A stretch of DNA of 64,000 nucleotides. Origin: Laterigemmans sp052161645. Lineage in GTDB: Bacteria > Planctomycetota > Planctomycetia > Pirellulales > Pirellulaceae. Shown here piece after piece: positions 1 through 10,924 of the stretch. The first letter of the stretch is position 1; the number at the start of each line of letters is the position of its first letter. Location: assembly GCA_052161645.1 (NCBI GenBank), contig CP197414.1. One strand, written 5' to 3'. The notes under the pieces are model-generated. The model searched no databases and had not been told where the DNA came from. It saw only the letters and a list, made by a program, of their open reading frames with translations. A program made the translations under genes and the position numbers.

Positions 1-3000
1 GGAGCCCGACTCGATGTGAATACCATGCTCCGCACCACCGAGGGCAGCCGTGCCGGTTCTGTTGGTGCCAATCGTATTGCCGGCGATCACGTTATCGGCG
101 GTGGTGGACCAAGTTACGAAGACCGAACTGATCCCCGCTTGGCCGATCAAGTTGCCTTCTCCAGTCCCCGTGCCGCCGATTTCATTATGGGCAGCACCGG
201 CGGAAAGTTGCACGCCGTAAGTCCCGTTGCCAGCCGCACTCATGCCGCTGGCAGTAGTGCCGACGTAATTGCCGAGCACTTGATTGTCGTTGGTGCCGAA
301 CCCGGTGATTTGGATCCCGGCGCCTGGATGCGCTGAAACCACGTTGCGCTCGTTGGCCGTCGTGCCGCCAACGACTGTGAGGGTGGCCCCCGCGGCGATG
401 CGGATGCCGTCACGACCGTTGCCCAGTAGTTGGTCTTGCAATCCCAAGCCGATCAAGTTTCCGGCGACTTGATTGAGTGACGTGGTTTCACCAGTTATGA
501 GAATACCATCCCAATCAACGCCACCGTTGGCGGCGATTTGATTACCTGCCCATTGGTTGCCACTACCGTTGCTGCCGATGATGTTTTGCGCTGCGCCGGC
601 GTCGATCAGAATGCCATGTTGGGCATTTCCCAGGGCGGCGTCACCGGCCACGTTGACCCCAATTTTGTTGCCTGCCACCTGGTTGCCGGTGGCGAATTCG
701 TTGGTCACCCAGACGCCATGTTCCAGGTTACCGCTGATCAGATTGCCGGCTGACGGAGTGGCATCGACTCCAATTAGGTTGTCGGGTCCCGCCAAGACCA
801 CTCCCGAAAGCGTGTTGGCGATTTGGTGGGTACCGTCGAAGCTGGTGCCGATATAGTTGCCTTGGACGCGGTTCTCGCCGCTAAAGATCGCGATCCCGTT
901 GTGGCTGTTACCAGAGATCACGTTTCCGGCAGCAGCTGCGGCACCACCGATCTGCGTGTTGTTGGCCGCTGAGCCGAGATAGATGCCGTTGCGGGAATTG
1001 GCCACCGCATCGGTACCAGCTCGGTTGATGCCGATCCAGTTTCCCGTGACCGTGCTGCCTGGCGACAGCAATTCGATCCCGGCACCCAAGTTGCCAGAGA
1101 TCAAGTTGCCCTCTTGGTCGTCGAAGGCGGTGTTGAGATCGCTGCCAATCGTGACCACGCCGGCGGCGACGGAAATTCCACTCGCTTCGTTGGGGATCGC
1201 TGCACTGCCGTCGGCATCGGTACCGATTGTATTACCTTGGATGAGAATCTCACTGGCGGCGGCGGAATTCACTGTGATTCCGAATGAAAGATTGCCAGAG
1301 ATTACGTTGCCACCGCCAAAGCCGTTACCGATCCGCGTTCCCGCAGCGTTTACTGAGATGCCGACGGCGTTGGGAATTGCCGCGGTACCGCTGCCGCTGA
1401 TTCCCACGTGGTTGCCCAAGATGGCGTTATTGGTACCGGCCGAGTCGAGCAATTGTACGCCGCTGGCCAAATTTCCGGAGATCGTGTTGCGGTGTTCGAC
1501 AACCACGCCACCAATGGTGTTTTCCGCGGCTCCATCGGCAATTGAGATACCGTGCTCGGTGTTGGCCAGCGCCCCGGTTCCGCCGGCGTTGGTGCCGATC
1601 AAGTTGCCAAGGATGAGATTGCCGCGGGTGTCGGTGCCGCTCAGCACGATCCCAAGCTCATTTCCCGCAATCACATTCTTGGCAGCAACTTCGCTGGCAC
1701 CAATCTGTCCGTTGACCGAGTCGGAAAAGTAAATGCCAGCGCCGCTATTAGCTGCGGCGGCCGAGCCTATGAGATTCGTGCCGATGAAGTTGCCGCGGAC
1801 TTGAATGCCCGACGTGTTTTCAACATACAGCCCATGTAAGAAATGGCCGATGGCAAAACCCGAGATCGAAGAGTTGGCTGCCGCGGGGCCGCTGACGTGG
1901 AAGCCGCTAGCGGTGGCTCCTGCATTCGTTCCATCGAGGATCAATTGCAGCACGGCATTACTGCCGATTGGCTGGTCATTGGGCACCGCGCCAGCTTGCG
2001 TATAGCCTTCGATCACCAATGTGTCGACAATGGTCGGTAAAGGTGAGCTGGGAGTAAACGTGTGAGGACCCGGGCCGGGGATGTCAAAATTGATGATATC
2101 TTGGCCTGGCCAAAAATTCGCATCGAGGATCGCTTGACGCAGCGAACCGGGACCCTCGTCAGCCGTGGTGACAACGGCGATTTGATTGTCTCGCACACTG
2201 ATTGCGATCTCGTTGCCATCACCACCTTCATACGATAACTCGCCTTGGCGGATACCACCGTTGACCGTGATGAGAGCGCCTTGTGGGAAGCCGTTGAAGG
2301 TTCCCGAGACCGCTGCGGCGTCAAGTTTGTTGATCAGCAGGAAACTTTCCGCTGGGCTAAGTTGGTATTGACCGTCAATCACCAAGTTGAGATCGGTGAG
2401 ATCAAAATCAGCGGTTAGATTTAGTTGTGAGTATTCGCTGTTGGCCGTGGTGCCATTGATGGTGAAACGCAGGTCGCGGTCGGGAGCGATGAACAGTTCG
2501 TTGGCAATCACTCCGTTGGGAGACAAGCCGACTTGGACCGCGTGGGGCGAAGCGCCTGGAGTGAGCGACAAATCGCCTCCTGCGGTATCGATTGTGCTCG
2601 CCAGGATGATATCGGCGGTGGTGCTTAATTGCAGATCGGTATTGGCAGCTAAAGTGACTTCGCCGGCAACGGTGATGTTCGCTTGATAGAGTTCCCCTTG
2701 ATCGCCAATCACCAGCGTCTGTGCGGCGATGTGCAGTAGTTCGGCCGCTGACAAGCCGAGGGTCGGGGTAACGTTTGCAAGGTTATCGACAGCTCCCAGC
2801 AGCACGGGGGTTTGCGGATTGCTGGGAGTGATCTGGACCGAGCCGGTGGCGGCTTGAATACTGTCAACGTCAGTGAGTATTTGGATGCTGTCGGCGCGGA
2901 GCGTGATGTTGGCATTATCGTCCGCCAGCAGGCTGGCCGCCGGTCCGGCGACTTTTAAACCATAGGCCAACTGACCTGCGGTGGCAGCAGGGCCAGCGGT

Positions 3001-6000
3001 GGCAACGATCTCAATGCCCGCCGCCGAGTTGACTGCGCCTTCGACCAGCACGCCCACGTTGTCATCGCTGGCAGTTTGACCGCCCCTTCCCGTAATGAAA
3101 ATGGGGCCCGTTGTGGCGGCGGTAAGATTGGCGTTGGCAGTGAGGGTGACCCCGGCAAAGGTGCCTGTTTGGGGAACGGGCTGTCGGTTGGCTTGGAGTG
3201 TTAATCCATCGCTACCACCGGTTAGATCGGCGTCGATGATGATGTCACGCGAGTTGAGCAGCGTAAGCGAGTCGGCATTGGCGGCGGAGGTCGCGGCCGA
3301 GACCAGCAACGTGCCGCTGGTGATATCATCCCGACCGATGATCAATGACGGCGCGAAGATGCGGTCGAGCATCGCGCTTGTCAGGCTTAGCGCGGCACCG
3401 TTCTCGGTGCCCAGATCGATATCACGATTGGGAGAGAAGGGGGCCAGGGTGATTGAGTTAGCAGAATCGAGCGTTGATGTCAGGTCGAGGTCGATCGCGT
3501 CGCCATAGAGCAACAGGCGACCGGTACCTTGTGTTCGCACGAGCGCGTCGGCGGTGGTGGTGATCTGCGTGGCGAAAATTTCCAGGTCGGCATGCGCGCT
3601 TAAGCTAACGGTATCCTCAAAGCGAACTTGATTGGTTCCGCCGAGGCCGTCGATGACGACATCCGCGGAGAGAGAGCTGCCCAGACCGGCCAGGACAATG
3701 GTATCGTTGTCAACCGCGTCACCCAGCAAGGTAAAACTGTTGGAGAGATTACCGACGACGATACCGCCCAGCGATTCGCTGAAGGAGACCAGCGTGTCGG
3801 TGGCGTCGGCGGTAAGGGTGGTAGTAATTTCAGTGTCGACAATATTCGTTGGATCGATACGGACGATCAGATTTGCGATGTTAGTTTGGGTGAGGTTGAT
3901 GAGATTCCCGGTGGATAGTTCGAGCGTCACATCGTCGAGTTGTAAAGTTCCTTGGGCTGGGTCATAGGTGACGGTGTTAAAGCTACCGCCGGAGAATCCC
4001 AAGCCATCGTTTCCGCCCGGTCCGCCATCGAAGGCAATTTGCAGCGCGGCATCAAGATTTTCGCCGCTGTAATCGACTAACAGCGTATCATCACCACTGC
4101 CGCCGAGAATGGAATCAAAGCCGACGTAGGTGATGGAGTTGACCAGGATGTCACCGCTGGTCGTGACTAGCCAGTTTGTATTAGCAGCGCTCCCCAGCAA
4201 GCGATTATCGACCGGAGCCAGGGCGACGACTTTTTCAAGGGAATAGGAACCAACCACATCGGGAACGCTGCGGCTGTTGACACGGACCTCCAATGGTTCG
4301 CTGCGGGCGGCCATTTCCAAGCGATCAACGCCACCACCGCCAATAAAATCACCCTCATAAGTACCGCCGCTTTCCACAACAAAGACATCTTCTTGAGCTC
4401 CACCCTGGAGACGGCCGAAGTTGGTGAACCCGTATTGACCGTCATTGAGCGTACCAGTGTTTTCGCCACTAATTCGCCACGTGTTGACCGCGTCGGGTCC
4501 TTGGACAGTTTGGTTATTAGCGCCCGAGCCGAGGACCGCTTCGAATCCGGTGGCAGCGCCCACGACCCCGCCGTATGAGATTGATCCGACCCCGGTGGCA
4601 CGATTCGTTGCCCAGCTGACGAGGACGCCGAAACTTTGGTTATATAGTGAGTAGTCGAGCGTGTCCCAGCCGCCGCCACCGTCCAGCGTGCCGTCAATGT
4701 AATCGCCAGAATTGCCTGTGAACTGAAAGGTATCATCTCCCGAACCACCGACCAGTGATTCGATGTTAATAAAACTGGTGTCGGCATTGAGCGTGCCGCG
4801 GTTGCGATCATCGATCGTCCACAAGCTGTCGGTGTCGGGCCCAATCAGGGTGTCGATGCCACTGCTGTCGACAATATTGGTGACACTGCCGCCCGACAGT
4901 GTGTAAATGTCATTTCCTGTGCCACCGTCGATTCTTTCTACCGTTCCGTCGAGCACGACGAAGGTATCATCTCCACCTCGACCGAATATGTTGCCGCTGA
5001 GCGATCCTCCGACCTCGACGGTGAAGGAATCGGCAGCATCGCTACCGTAAAGGTTTTCAGTGGCGGTAAAGTCAAAGCGTTTTCCATCGAAGAGCAGATA
5101 GCCAGTGTCTTCGCCGGTGATGTGCCAATTGGCCTCCAGTTCAGGAGCGAAGAGCGATTCGTTTCCGCTGCCTCCTGCGAACTCAGTGAAACCGGCAATG
5201 TAATGAACACTGTTGGCGTTGACGGTACCATCGGCATTTAACTGTACCGACACGCTACCGGTGCTACCGATGAGACGATTGTCTTGGTCACCTTCGATCA
5301 GCAACTCACCTGCATAGAAACCCCCGAGGACTCCGGGGATGATGCGATTGGTGACATTGACATCGAGCACCGTAGTGCGATCGGCCAGTTCGATGCGATC
5401 GGTACCGCTACCGCCTAAGTAGCCAGTCAGTGAGGCATCACTTTCCACCAAGAAGACATCTTCTTGCGGTCCGCCTTGGAGGCCTGCAAAGTTGGTGAAC
5501 CCGTATTGACCGTCATTGAGCGTACCAGTGTTTTCGCCACTAATTCGCCACGTGTTGACCGCGTCGGGTCCTTGGACAGTTTGGTTATTAGCGCCCGAGC
5601 CGAGGACCGCTTCGAATCCGGTGGCAGCGCCCACGACCCCGCCGTATGAGATTGATCCGACCCCGGTGGCACGATTCGTTGCCCAGCTGACGAGGACGCC
5701 GAAACTTTGGTTATATAGTGAGTAGTCGAGCGTGTCCCAGCCGCCGCCACCGTCCAGCGTGCCGTCAATGTAATCGCCAGAATTGCCTGTGAACTGAAAG
5801 GTATCATCTCCCGAACCACCGACCAGTGATTCGATGTTAATAAAACTGGTGTCGGCATTGAGCGTGCCGCGGTTGCGATCATCGATCGTCCACAAGCTGT
5901 CGGTGTCGGGCCCAATCAGGGTGTCGATGCCACTGCTGTCGACAATATTGGTGACACTGCCGCCCGACAGTGTGTAAATGTCATTTCCTGTGCCACCGTC

Positions 6001-9000
6001 GATTCTTTCTACCGTTCCGTCGAGCACGACGAAGGTATCATCTCCACCTCGACCGAATATGTTGCCGCTGAGCGATCCTCCGACCTCGACGGTGAAGGAA
6101 TCGGCAGCATCGCTACCGTAAAGGTTTTCAGTGGCGGTAAAGTCAAAGCGTTTTCCGTCGAAGAGCAGATAGCCAGTGTCTTCGCCGGTGATGTGCCAAT
6201 TGGCCTCCAGTTCAGGAGCGAAGAGCGATTCGTTTCCGCTGCCTCCTGCGAACTCAGTGAAACCGGCAATGTAATGAACACTGTTGGCGTTGACGGTACC
6301 ATCGGCATTTAACTGTACCGACACGCTACCGGTGCTACCGATGAGACGATTGTCTTGGTCACCTTCGATCAGCAACTCACCTGCATAGAAACCCCCGAGG
6401 ACTCCGGGGATGATGCGATTGGTGACATTGACATCGAGCACCGTAGTGCGATCGGCCAGTTCGATGCGATCGGTACCGCTACCGCCTAAGTAGCCAGTCA
6501 GTGAGGCATCACTTTCCACCAAGAAGACATCTTCTTGCGGTCCGCCTTGGAGGCCTGCAAAGTTGGTGAAGCCGTATTGACCATCGTTAAGGGTGCCGGT
6601 GTTTTCGTCAGTGATTCGCCACGTGTTGACCGCGTCGGGTCCTTGGACAGTTTGGTTATTAGCGCCCGAGCCGAGGACCGCTTCGAATCCGGTGGCAGCG
6701 CCCACGACCCCGCCGTATGAGATTGATCCGACCCCGGTGGCACGATTCGTTGCCCAGCTGACGAGGACGCCGGAACTTTGGTTATATAGTGAGTAGTCGA
6801 GCGTGTCCCAGCCGCCGCCACCATCCAGCGTGCCGTCAATGTAATCGCTAGAATTGCGTGTGAACTGAAAGGTATCATCTCCCGAACCACCGACCAGTGA
6901 TTCGATGTTAATAAAACTGGTGTCGGCATTGAGCGTGCCGCGGTTGCGATCATCGATCGTCCACAAGCTGTCGGTGTCGGGCCCAATCAGGGTGTCGATG
7001 CCACTGCTGTCGACAATATTGGTGACACTGCCGCCCGACAGTGTGTAAATGTCATTTCCTGTGCCACCGTCGATTCTTTCTACCGTTCCGTCGAGCACGA
7101 CGAAGGTATCATCTCCACCTCGACCGAATATGTTGCCGCTGAGCGATCCTCCGACCTCGACGGTGAAGGAATCGGCAGCATCGCTACCGTAAAGGTTTTC
7201 AGTGGCGGTAAAGTCAAAGCGTTTTCCGTCGAAGAGCAGATAGCCAGTGTCTTCGCCGGTGATGTGCCAATTGGCCTCCAGTTCAGGAGCGAAGAGCGAT
7301 TCGTTTCCGCTGCCTCCTGCGAACTCAGTGAAACCGGCAATGTAATGAACACTGTTGGCGTTGACGGTACCATCGGCATTTAACTGTACCGACACGCTAC
7401 CGGTGCTACCGATGAGACGATTGTCTTGGTCACCTTCGATCAGCAACTCACCTGCATAGAAACCCCCGAGGACTCCGGGGATGATGCGATTGGTGACATT
7501 GACATCGAGCACCGTAGTGCGATCGGCCAGTTCGATGCGATCGGTACCGCTACCGCCTAAGTAGCCAGTCAGTGAGGCATCACTTTCCACCAAGAAGACA
7601 TCTTCTTGCGGTCCGCCTTGGAGGCCTGCAAAGTTGGTGAAGCCGTATTGACCATCGTTAAGGGTGCCGGTGTTTTCGTCAGTGATTCGCCACGTGTTGA
7701 CCGCGTCGGGTCCTTGGACAGTTTGGTTATTAGCGCCCGAGCCGAGGACCGCTTCGAATCCGGTGGCAGCGCCCACGACCCCGCCGTATGAGATTGATCC
7801 GACCCCGGTGGCACGATTCGTTGCCCAGCTGACGAGGACGCCGGAACTTTGGTTATATAGTGAGTAGTCGAGCGTGTCCCAGCCGCCGCCACCATCCAGC
7901 GTGCCGTCAATGTAATCGCTAGAATTGCGTGTGAACTGAAACGTATCATCTCCCGAACCACCGACCAGTGATTCAACGTCGTAGAACGTGGTGTTAGTGT
8001 TGAGCGTCCCGCGGTTACGATCATCGATCGTCCAGAGGCTGTCAGTATCGGGCCCGATGAGAGTGTCGCTGCCGTTGCGACCGTATAGTATGTTGACGTT
8101 ACCACCGGTAAGGGCAAACGTGTCGTTGTCCAAGCCGCCATCGATCGTTTCCACGGTGCCGTCGAGGATGGTGAAGATGTCGTCTCCACCTTCTCCGTAG
8201 AGTTGTCCGCTCCATGAACCACCGACTTCCACGGTGAAGGAATCAACGGCGTTGCTGCCATTGAGTCGGTCCACTGCGGTAAAGCCAAATTGTCGACCAT
8301 CGAATACTAGATATCCAGTATCCTCACCCGTTATGAACCAGTCGGTATCTACTTCAGGAATGAACAGTGATTCGAAACCACTGCCCCCGCTGAACTCGAC
8401 GAAATTACCGATGTAGTCTGTACCGTTGGCATTCACGGTTCCATCGGTGTTTAAGGTAATCGTCGCGTTGGTGTTGCTGCCGGTTAAGCGATGGTCATAG
8501 TCACCTGCGGCGATGACTTCTTCGAAGGAAAAGCTGCCGACCACTCCTGGGATGTTGCGACTGGTGCTGTTGATTTCAATCGCCGCGCCGCGATCGTCCA
8601 GTTCTAAGCGATCGCTGCCGGCAGCGCCGCTGAGCGAGCCAGTATACGAGCCGCTACTCTCGACAACAAAGACATCTTCCTGAGGCCCTCCTTGGAGTCG
8701 TCCGAAGTTGGTGAAGCTGTATTGGCCGTCATTGACCGTGCCTGTGTTTTCGCCACTGATTCGCCATGTGTTAACCGCATCGGGTCCTTCAATCGTTTGG
8801 TTGTTAACTCCCGATCCGATGACTGCTTCAAATCCGGTGGCAGCGTTCTGGGTGCCGACTGTGCCAGAACCAACCCCGGTGGCGCGGTTTTGAGTCCAAC
8901 TGACAAGCACGCTATTGCTTGCTTGGAATTGGGAATAGTCGAGCGTGTCCCAACCGCCACCACCGTCCAGCGTGCCATCAATGGAATCACCCCAGCCTCC

Positions 9001-10887
9001 GGTAAACTGAAACGTATCATCTCCCGAACCACCGACCAGTGATTCAACGTCGTAGAACGTGGTGTTAGTGTTGAGCGTCCCGCGGTTACGATCATCGATC
9101 GTCCAGAGGCTGTCAGTATCGGGCCCGATGAGAGTGTCGCTGCCGTTGCGACCGTATAGTATGTTGACGTTACCACCGGTAAGGGCAAACGTGTCGTTGT
9201 CCAAGCCGCCATCGATCGTTTCCACGGTGCCGTCGAGGATGGTGAAGATGTCGTCTCCACCTTCTCCGTAGAGTTGTCCGCTCCATGAACCACCGACTTC
9301 CACGGTGAAGGAATCAACGGCGTTGCTGCCATTGAGTCGGTCCACTGCGGTAAAGCCAAATTGTCGACCATCGAATACTAGATATCCAGTATCCTCACCC
9401 GTTATGAACCAGTCGGTATCTACTTCAGGAATGAACAGTGATTCGAAACCACTGCCCCCGCTGAACTCGACGAAATTACCGATGTAGTCTGTACCGTTGG
9501 CATTCACGGTTCCATCGGTGTTTAAGGTAATCGTCGCGTTGGTGTTGCTGCCGGTTAAGCGATGGTCATAGTCACCTGCGGCGATGACTTCTTCGAAGGA
9601 AAAGCTGCCGACCACTCCTGGGATGTTGCGACTGGTGCTGTTGATTTCAATCGCCGCGCCGCGATCGTCCAGTTCTAAGCGATCGCTGCCGGCAGCGCCG
9701 CTGAGCGAGCCAGTATACGAGCCGCTACTCTCGACAACAAAGACATCTTCCTGAGGCCCTCCTTGGAGTCGTCCGAAGTTGGTGAAGCTGTATTGGCCGT
9801 CATTGACCGTGCCTGTGTTTTCGCCACTGATTCGCCATGTGTTAACCGCATCGGGTCCTTCAATCGTTTGGTTGTTAACTCCCGATCCGATGACTGCTTC
9901 AAATCCGGTGGCAGCGTTCTGGGTGCCGACTGTGCCAGAACCAACCCCGGTGGCGCGGTTTTGAGTCCAACTGACAAGCACGCTATTGCTTGCTTGGAAT
10001 TGGGAATAGTCGAGCGTGTCCCAACCGCCACCACCGTCCAGCGTGCCATCAATGGAATCACCCCAGCCTCCGGTAAACTGAAACGTATCATCTCCCGAAC
10101 CACCGACCAGTGATTCAACGTCGTAGAACGTGGTGTTAGTGTTGAGCGTCCCGCGGTTACGATCATCGATCGTCCAGGTGCTGTCAGTATCGGGCCCGAT
10201 GAGAGTGTCGTTGCCTCCGCTGCCGGAGACGACTTGCGACTCGACACTTTGGCCGATTACGGTAAAGCCGTTGACTTCGGTCGCCGGGCCGTCGATCGCG
10301 AAAGTATCATTCCCAGTGGTCCCCGTGATCGTCAGCGTATCGGTGCCGCTGGTTGCTAAAATTCGCAACTTCGTCGTCGGTGTGGCCAACTCGCCGCTGA
10401 AAATGGTCGCCCCGTTGCGAACCACCGACCACTCGTTCGTCCCGCTGCCGATGTACTGGGCCGTGAAAGCGTCATTGCCGGCGGTCCCCAGCAGATCGTG
10501 GTAATCACCATCGGTGTCGAGGACCTCGATCACGAACGCTTTTTCCGTGATCACTCCCAAATTGTCTGTGGCGCGAACTCGCACCGAGTAGGCCGATTGC
10601 AACTCGTCGTCAAACGCTTCGGTCGTGACCAGTTGATCAAAATCGATGTCAAAACTGGCGTTGTCCTCGCTCCCCGCCCCGGCAACCAGCTCGAAGGTGT
10701 ACGGATGTGTTCCGCTAGGATCGACTGCCGTCAGCCCACCCACCGGAGAATTGGCGGGCAATTTCTCGAACACAAAATCGTTCGACAGCAGGATATCGCC
10801 CGCCAGCAAGCAGCGTTGTTCCAAAAGCTCGGCGAACAGGCGTCTACGACGAGCGGCGGTGCGACGGTTGGGGCGAATCTGAGGCAT
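1..10887 (-). CDS. Giant exported repeat protein with LEPR-XLL-type N-terminus, RTX-like tandem repeats and beta-helix region (partial, C-terminus beyond window)
   Basis: Reading from an ATG at 10887, the frame is exactly 3629 codons to base 1. I translated both ends and several interior stretches in one consistent frame. The N-terminus is basic and carries LLEQRCLLAGD, the planctomycete LEPR-XLL-type motif of exported proteins. Residues ~28-130 look like a cadherin-like domain. Residues ~225-2160 are about 5.5 copies of a 357-aa repeat containing RTX-like GGxGxD turns (GGSGDD, YGEGGDD), which suggests calcium binding. Next comes a beta-rich, filamentous-haemagglutinin-like stretch, then a CSLREA-like segment near residue 2905 (DEGPGSLRQAILDAN). 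From ~2980 to the edge there are many right-handed beta-helix turns of the GNVISGN…GI type. Role inferred: surface adhesin or cell-envelope fibre. No enzyme motif was seen. A C-terminal anchor, if any, lies outside the window. Confidence 0.88.
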   Translation of the reverse strand, partial: MPQIRPNRRTAARRRRLFAELLEQRCLLAGDILLSNDFVFEKLPANSPVGGLTAVDPSGTHPYTFELVAGAGSEDNASFDIDFDQLVTTEAFDDELQSAYSVRVRATDNLGVITEKAFVIEVLDTDGDYHDLLGTAGNDAFTAQYIGSGTNEWSVVRNGATIFSGELATPTTKLRILATSGTDTLTITGTTGNDTFAIDGPATEVNGFTVIGQSVESQVVSGSGGNDTLIGPDTDSTWTIDDRNRGTLNTNTTFYDVESLVGGSGDDTFQFTGGWGDSIDGTLDGGGGWDTLDYSQFQASNSVLVSWTQNRATGVGSGTVGTQNAATGFEAVIGSGVNNQTIEGPDAVNTWRISGENTGTVNDGQYSFTNFGRLQGGPQEDVFVVESSGSYTGSLSGAAGSDRLELDDRGAAIEINSTSRNIPGVVGSFSFEEVIAAGDYDHRLTGSNTNATITLNTDGTVNANGTDYIGNFVEFSGGSGFESLFIPEVDTDWFITGEDTGYLVFDGRQFGFTAVDRLNGSNAVDSFTVEVGGSWSGQLYGEGGDDIFTILDGTVETIDGGLDNDTFALTGGNVNILYGRNGSDTLIGPDTDSLWTIDDRNRGTLNTNTTFYDVESLVGGSGDDTFQFTGGWGDSIDGTLDGGGGWDTLDYSQFQASNSVLVSWTQNRATGVGSGTVGTQNAATGFEAVIGSGVNNQTIEGPDAVNTWRISGENTGTVNDGQYSFTNFGRLQGGPQEDVFVVESSGSYTGSLSGAAGSDRLELDDRGAAIEINSTSRNIPGVVGSFSFEEVIAAGDYDHRLTGSNTNATITLNTDGTVNANGTDYIGNFVEFSGGSGFESLFIPEVDTDWFITGEDTGYLVFDGRQFGFTAVDRLNGSNAVDSFTVEVGGSWSGQLYGEGGDDIFTILDGTVETIDGGLDNDTFALTGGNVNILYGRNGSDTLIGPDTDSLWTIDDRNRGTLNTNTTFYDVESLVGGSGDDTFQFTRNSSDYIDGTLDGGGGWDTLDYSLYNQSSGVLVSWATNRATGVGSISYGGVVGAATGFEAVLGSGANNQTVQGPDAVNTWRITDENTGTLNDGQYGFTNFAGLQGGPQEDVFLVESDASLTGYLGGSGTDRIELADRTTVLDVNVTNRIIPGVLGGFYAGELLIEGDQDNRLIGSTGSVSVQLNADGTVNANSVHYIAGFTEFAGGSGNESLFAPELEANWHITGEDTGYLLFDGKRFDFTATENLYGSDAADSFTVEVGGSLSGNIFGRGGDDTFVVLDGTVERIDGGTGNDIYTLSGGSVTNIVDSSGIDTLIGPDTDSLWTIDDRNRGTLNADTSFINIESLVGGSGDDTFQFTRNSSDYIDGTLDGGGGWDTLDYSLYNQSSGVLVSWATNRATGVGSISYGGVVGAATGFEAVLGSGANNQTVQGPDAVNTWRITDENTGTLNDGQYGFTNFAGLQGGPQEDVFLVESDASLTGYLGGSGTDRIELADRTTVLDVNVTNRIIPGVLGGFYAGELLIEGDQDNRLIGSTGSVSVQLNADGTVNANSVHYIAGFTEFAGGSGNESLFAPELEANWHITGEDTGYLLFDGKRFDFTATENLYGSDAADSFTVEVGGSLSGNIFGRGGDDTFVVLDGTVERIDGGTGNDIYTLSGGSVTNIVDSSGIDTLIGPDTDSLWTIDDRNRGTLNADTSFINIESLVGGSGDDTFQFTGNSGDYIDGTLDGGGGWDTLDYSLYNQSFGVLVSWATNRATGVGSISYGGVVGAATGFEAVLGSGANNQTVQGPDAVNTWRISGENTGTLNDGQYGFTNFAGLQGGPQEDVFLVESDASLTGYLGGSGTDRIELADRTTVLDVNVTNRIIPGVLGGFYAGELLIEGDQDNRLIGSTGSVSVQLNADGTVNANSVHYIAGFTEFAGGSGNESLFAPELEANWHITGEDTGYLLFDGKRFDFTATENLYGSDAADSFTVEVGGSLSGNIFGRGGDDTFVVLDGTVERIDGGTGNDIYTLSGGSVTNIVDSSGIDTLIGPDTDSLWTIDDRNRGTLNADTSFINIESLVGGSGDDTFQFTGNSGDYIDGTLDGGGGWDTLDYSLYNQSFGVLVSWATNRATGVGSISYGGVVGAATGFEAVLGSGANNQTVQGPDAVNTWRISGENTGTLNDGQYGFTNFGRLQGGAQEDVFVVESGGTYEGDFIGGGGVDRLEMAARSEPLEVRVNSRSVPDVVGSYSLEKVVALAPVDNRLLGSAANTNWLVTTSGDILVNSITYVGFDSILGGSGDDTLLVDYSGENLDAALQIAFDGGPGGNDGLGFSGGSFNTVTYDPAQGTLQLDDVTLELSTGNLINLTQTNIANLIVRIDPTNIVDTEITTTLTADATDTLVSFSESLGGIVVGNLSNSFTLLGDAVDNDTIVLAGLGSSLSADVVIDGLGGTNQVRFEDTVSLSAHADLEIFATQITTTADALVRTQGTGRLLLYGDAIDLDLTSTLDSANSITLAPFSPNRDIDLGTENGAALSLTSAMLDRIFAPSLIIGRDDITSGTLLVSAATSAANADSLTLLNSRDIIIDADLTGGSDGLTLQANRQPVPQTGTFAGVTLTANANLTAATTGPIFITGRGGQTASDDNVGVLVEGAVNSAAGIEIVATAGPAATAGQLAYGLKVAGPAASLLADDNANITLRADSIQILTDVDSIQAATGSVQITPSNPQTPVLLGAVDNLANVTPTLGLSAAELLHIAAQTLVIGDQGELYQANITVAGEVTLAANTDLQLSTTADIILASTIDTAGGDLSLTPGASPHAVQVGLSPNGVIANELFIAPDRDLRFTINGTTANSEYSQLNLTADFDLTDLNLVIDGQYQLSPAESFLLINKLDAAAVSGTFNGFPQGALITVNGGIRQGELSYEGGDGNEIAISVRDNQIAVVTTADEGPGSLRQAILDANFWPGQDIINFDIPGPGPHTFTPSSPLPTIVDTLVIEGYTQAGAVPNDQPIGSNAVLQLILDGTNAGATASGFHVSGPAAANSSISGFAIGHFLHGLYVENTSGIQVRGNFIGTNLIGSAAAANSGAGIYFSDSVNGQIGASEVAAKNVIAGNELGIVLSGTDTRGNLILGNLIGTNAGGTGALANTEHGISIADGAAENTIGGVVVEHRNTISGNLASGVQLLDSAGTNNAILGNHVGISGSGTAAIPNAVGISVNAAGTRIGNGFGGGNVISGNLSFGITVNSAAASEILIQGNTIGTDADGSAAIPNEASGISVAAGVVTIGSDLNTAFDDQEGNLISGNLGAGIELLSPGSTVTGNWIGINRAGTDAVANSRNGIYLGSAANNTQIGGAAAAAGNVISGNSHNGIAIFSGENRVQGNYIGTSFDGTHQIANTLSGVVLAGPDNLIGVDATPSAGNLISGNLEHGVWVTNEFATGNQVAGNKIGVNVAGDAALGNAQHGILIDAGAAQNIIGSNGSGNQWAGNQIAANGGVDWDGILITGETTSLNQVAGNLIGLGLQDQLLGNGRDGIRIAAGATLTVVGGTTANERNVVSAHPGAGIQITGFGTNDNQVLGNYVGTTASGMSAAGNGTYGVQLSAGAAHNEIGGTGTGEGNLIGQAGISSVFVTWSTTADNVIAGNTIGTNRTGTAALGGAEHGIHIESGS
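4417..10210 (-). repeat. Array of 1071-bp in-frame tandem repeats (about 5.4 copies)
   Basis: The same sequence recurs at a 1071-bp step, which is 357 codons, so the frame is kept. For example, equivalent positions fall at 4938, 6009 and 7080, and at 7988, 9059 and 10130. Copies in 4417-7940 form one near-identical subfamily and copies in 7940-10180 form another. The switch near 7940 is abrupt: the upstream part of that unit matches the copy to its left, the rest matches the copies to its right. A diverged partial copy continues down to about 4160. Each unit encodes several RTX-like GGxGxD turns. The near identity implies recent duplication or gene conversion, and it is a likely site of copy-number change and assembly error. 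Confidence 0.92.
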
Positions 10888-10924
10888 GGCGGCTGATCAA
10901 GCTGAATTGGTAACAGAGGGGCCT

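Noticed and set aside
4167..10250. Several 60-255 aa open frames on both strands repeating every 1071 bp
   Set aside because: They are out-of-frame shadows of the single giant minus-strand gene; their repetition only mirrors the DNA repeat.
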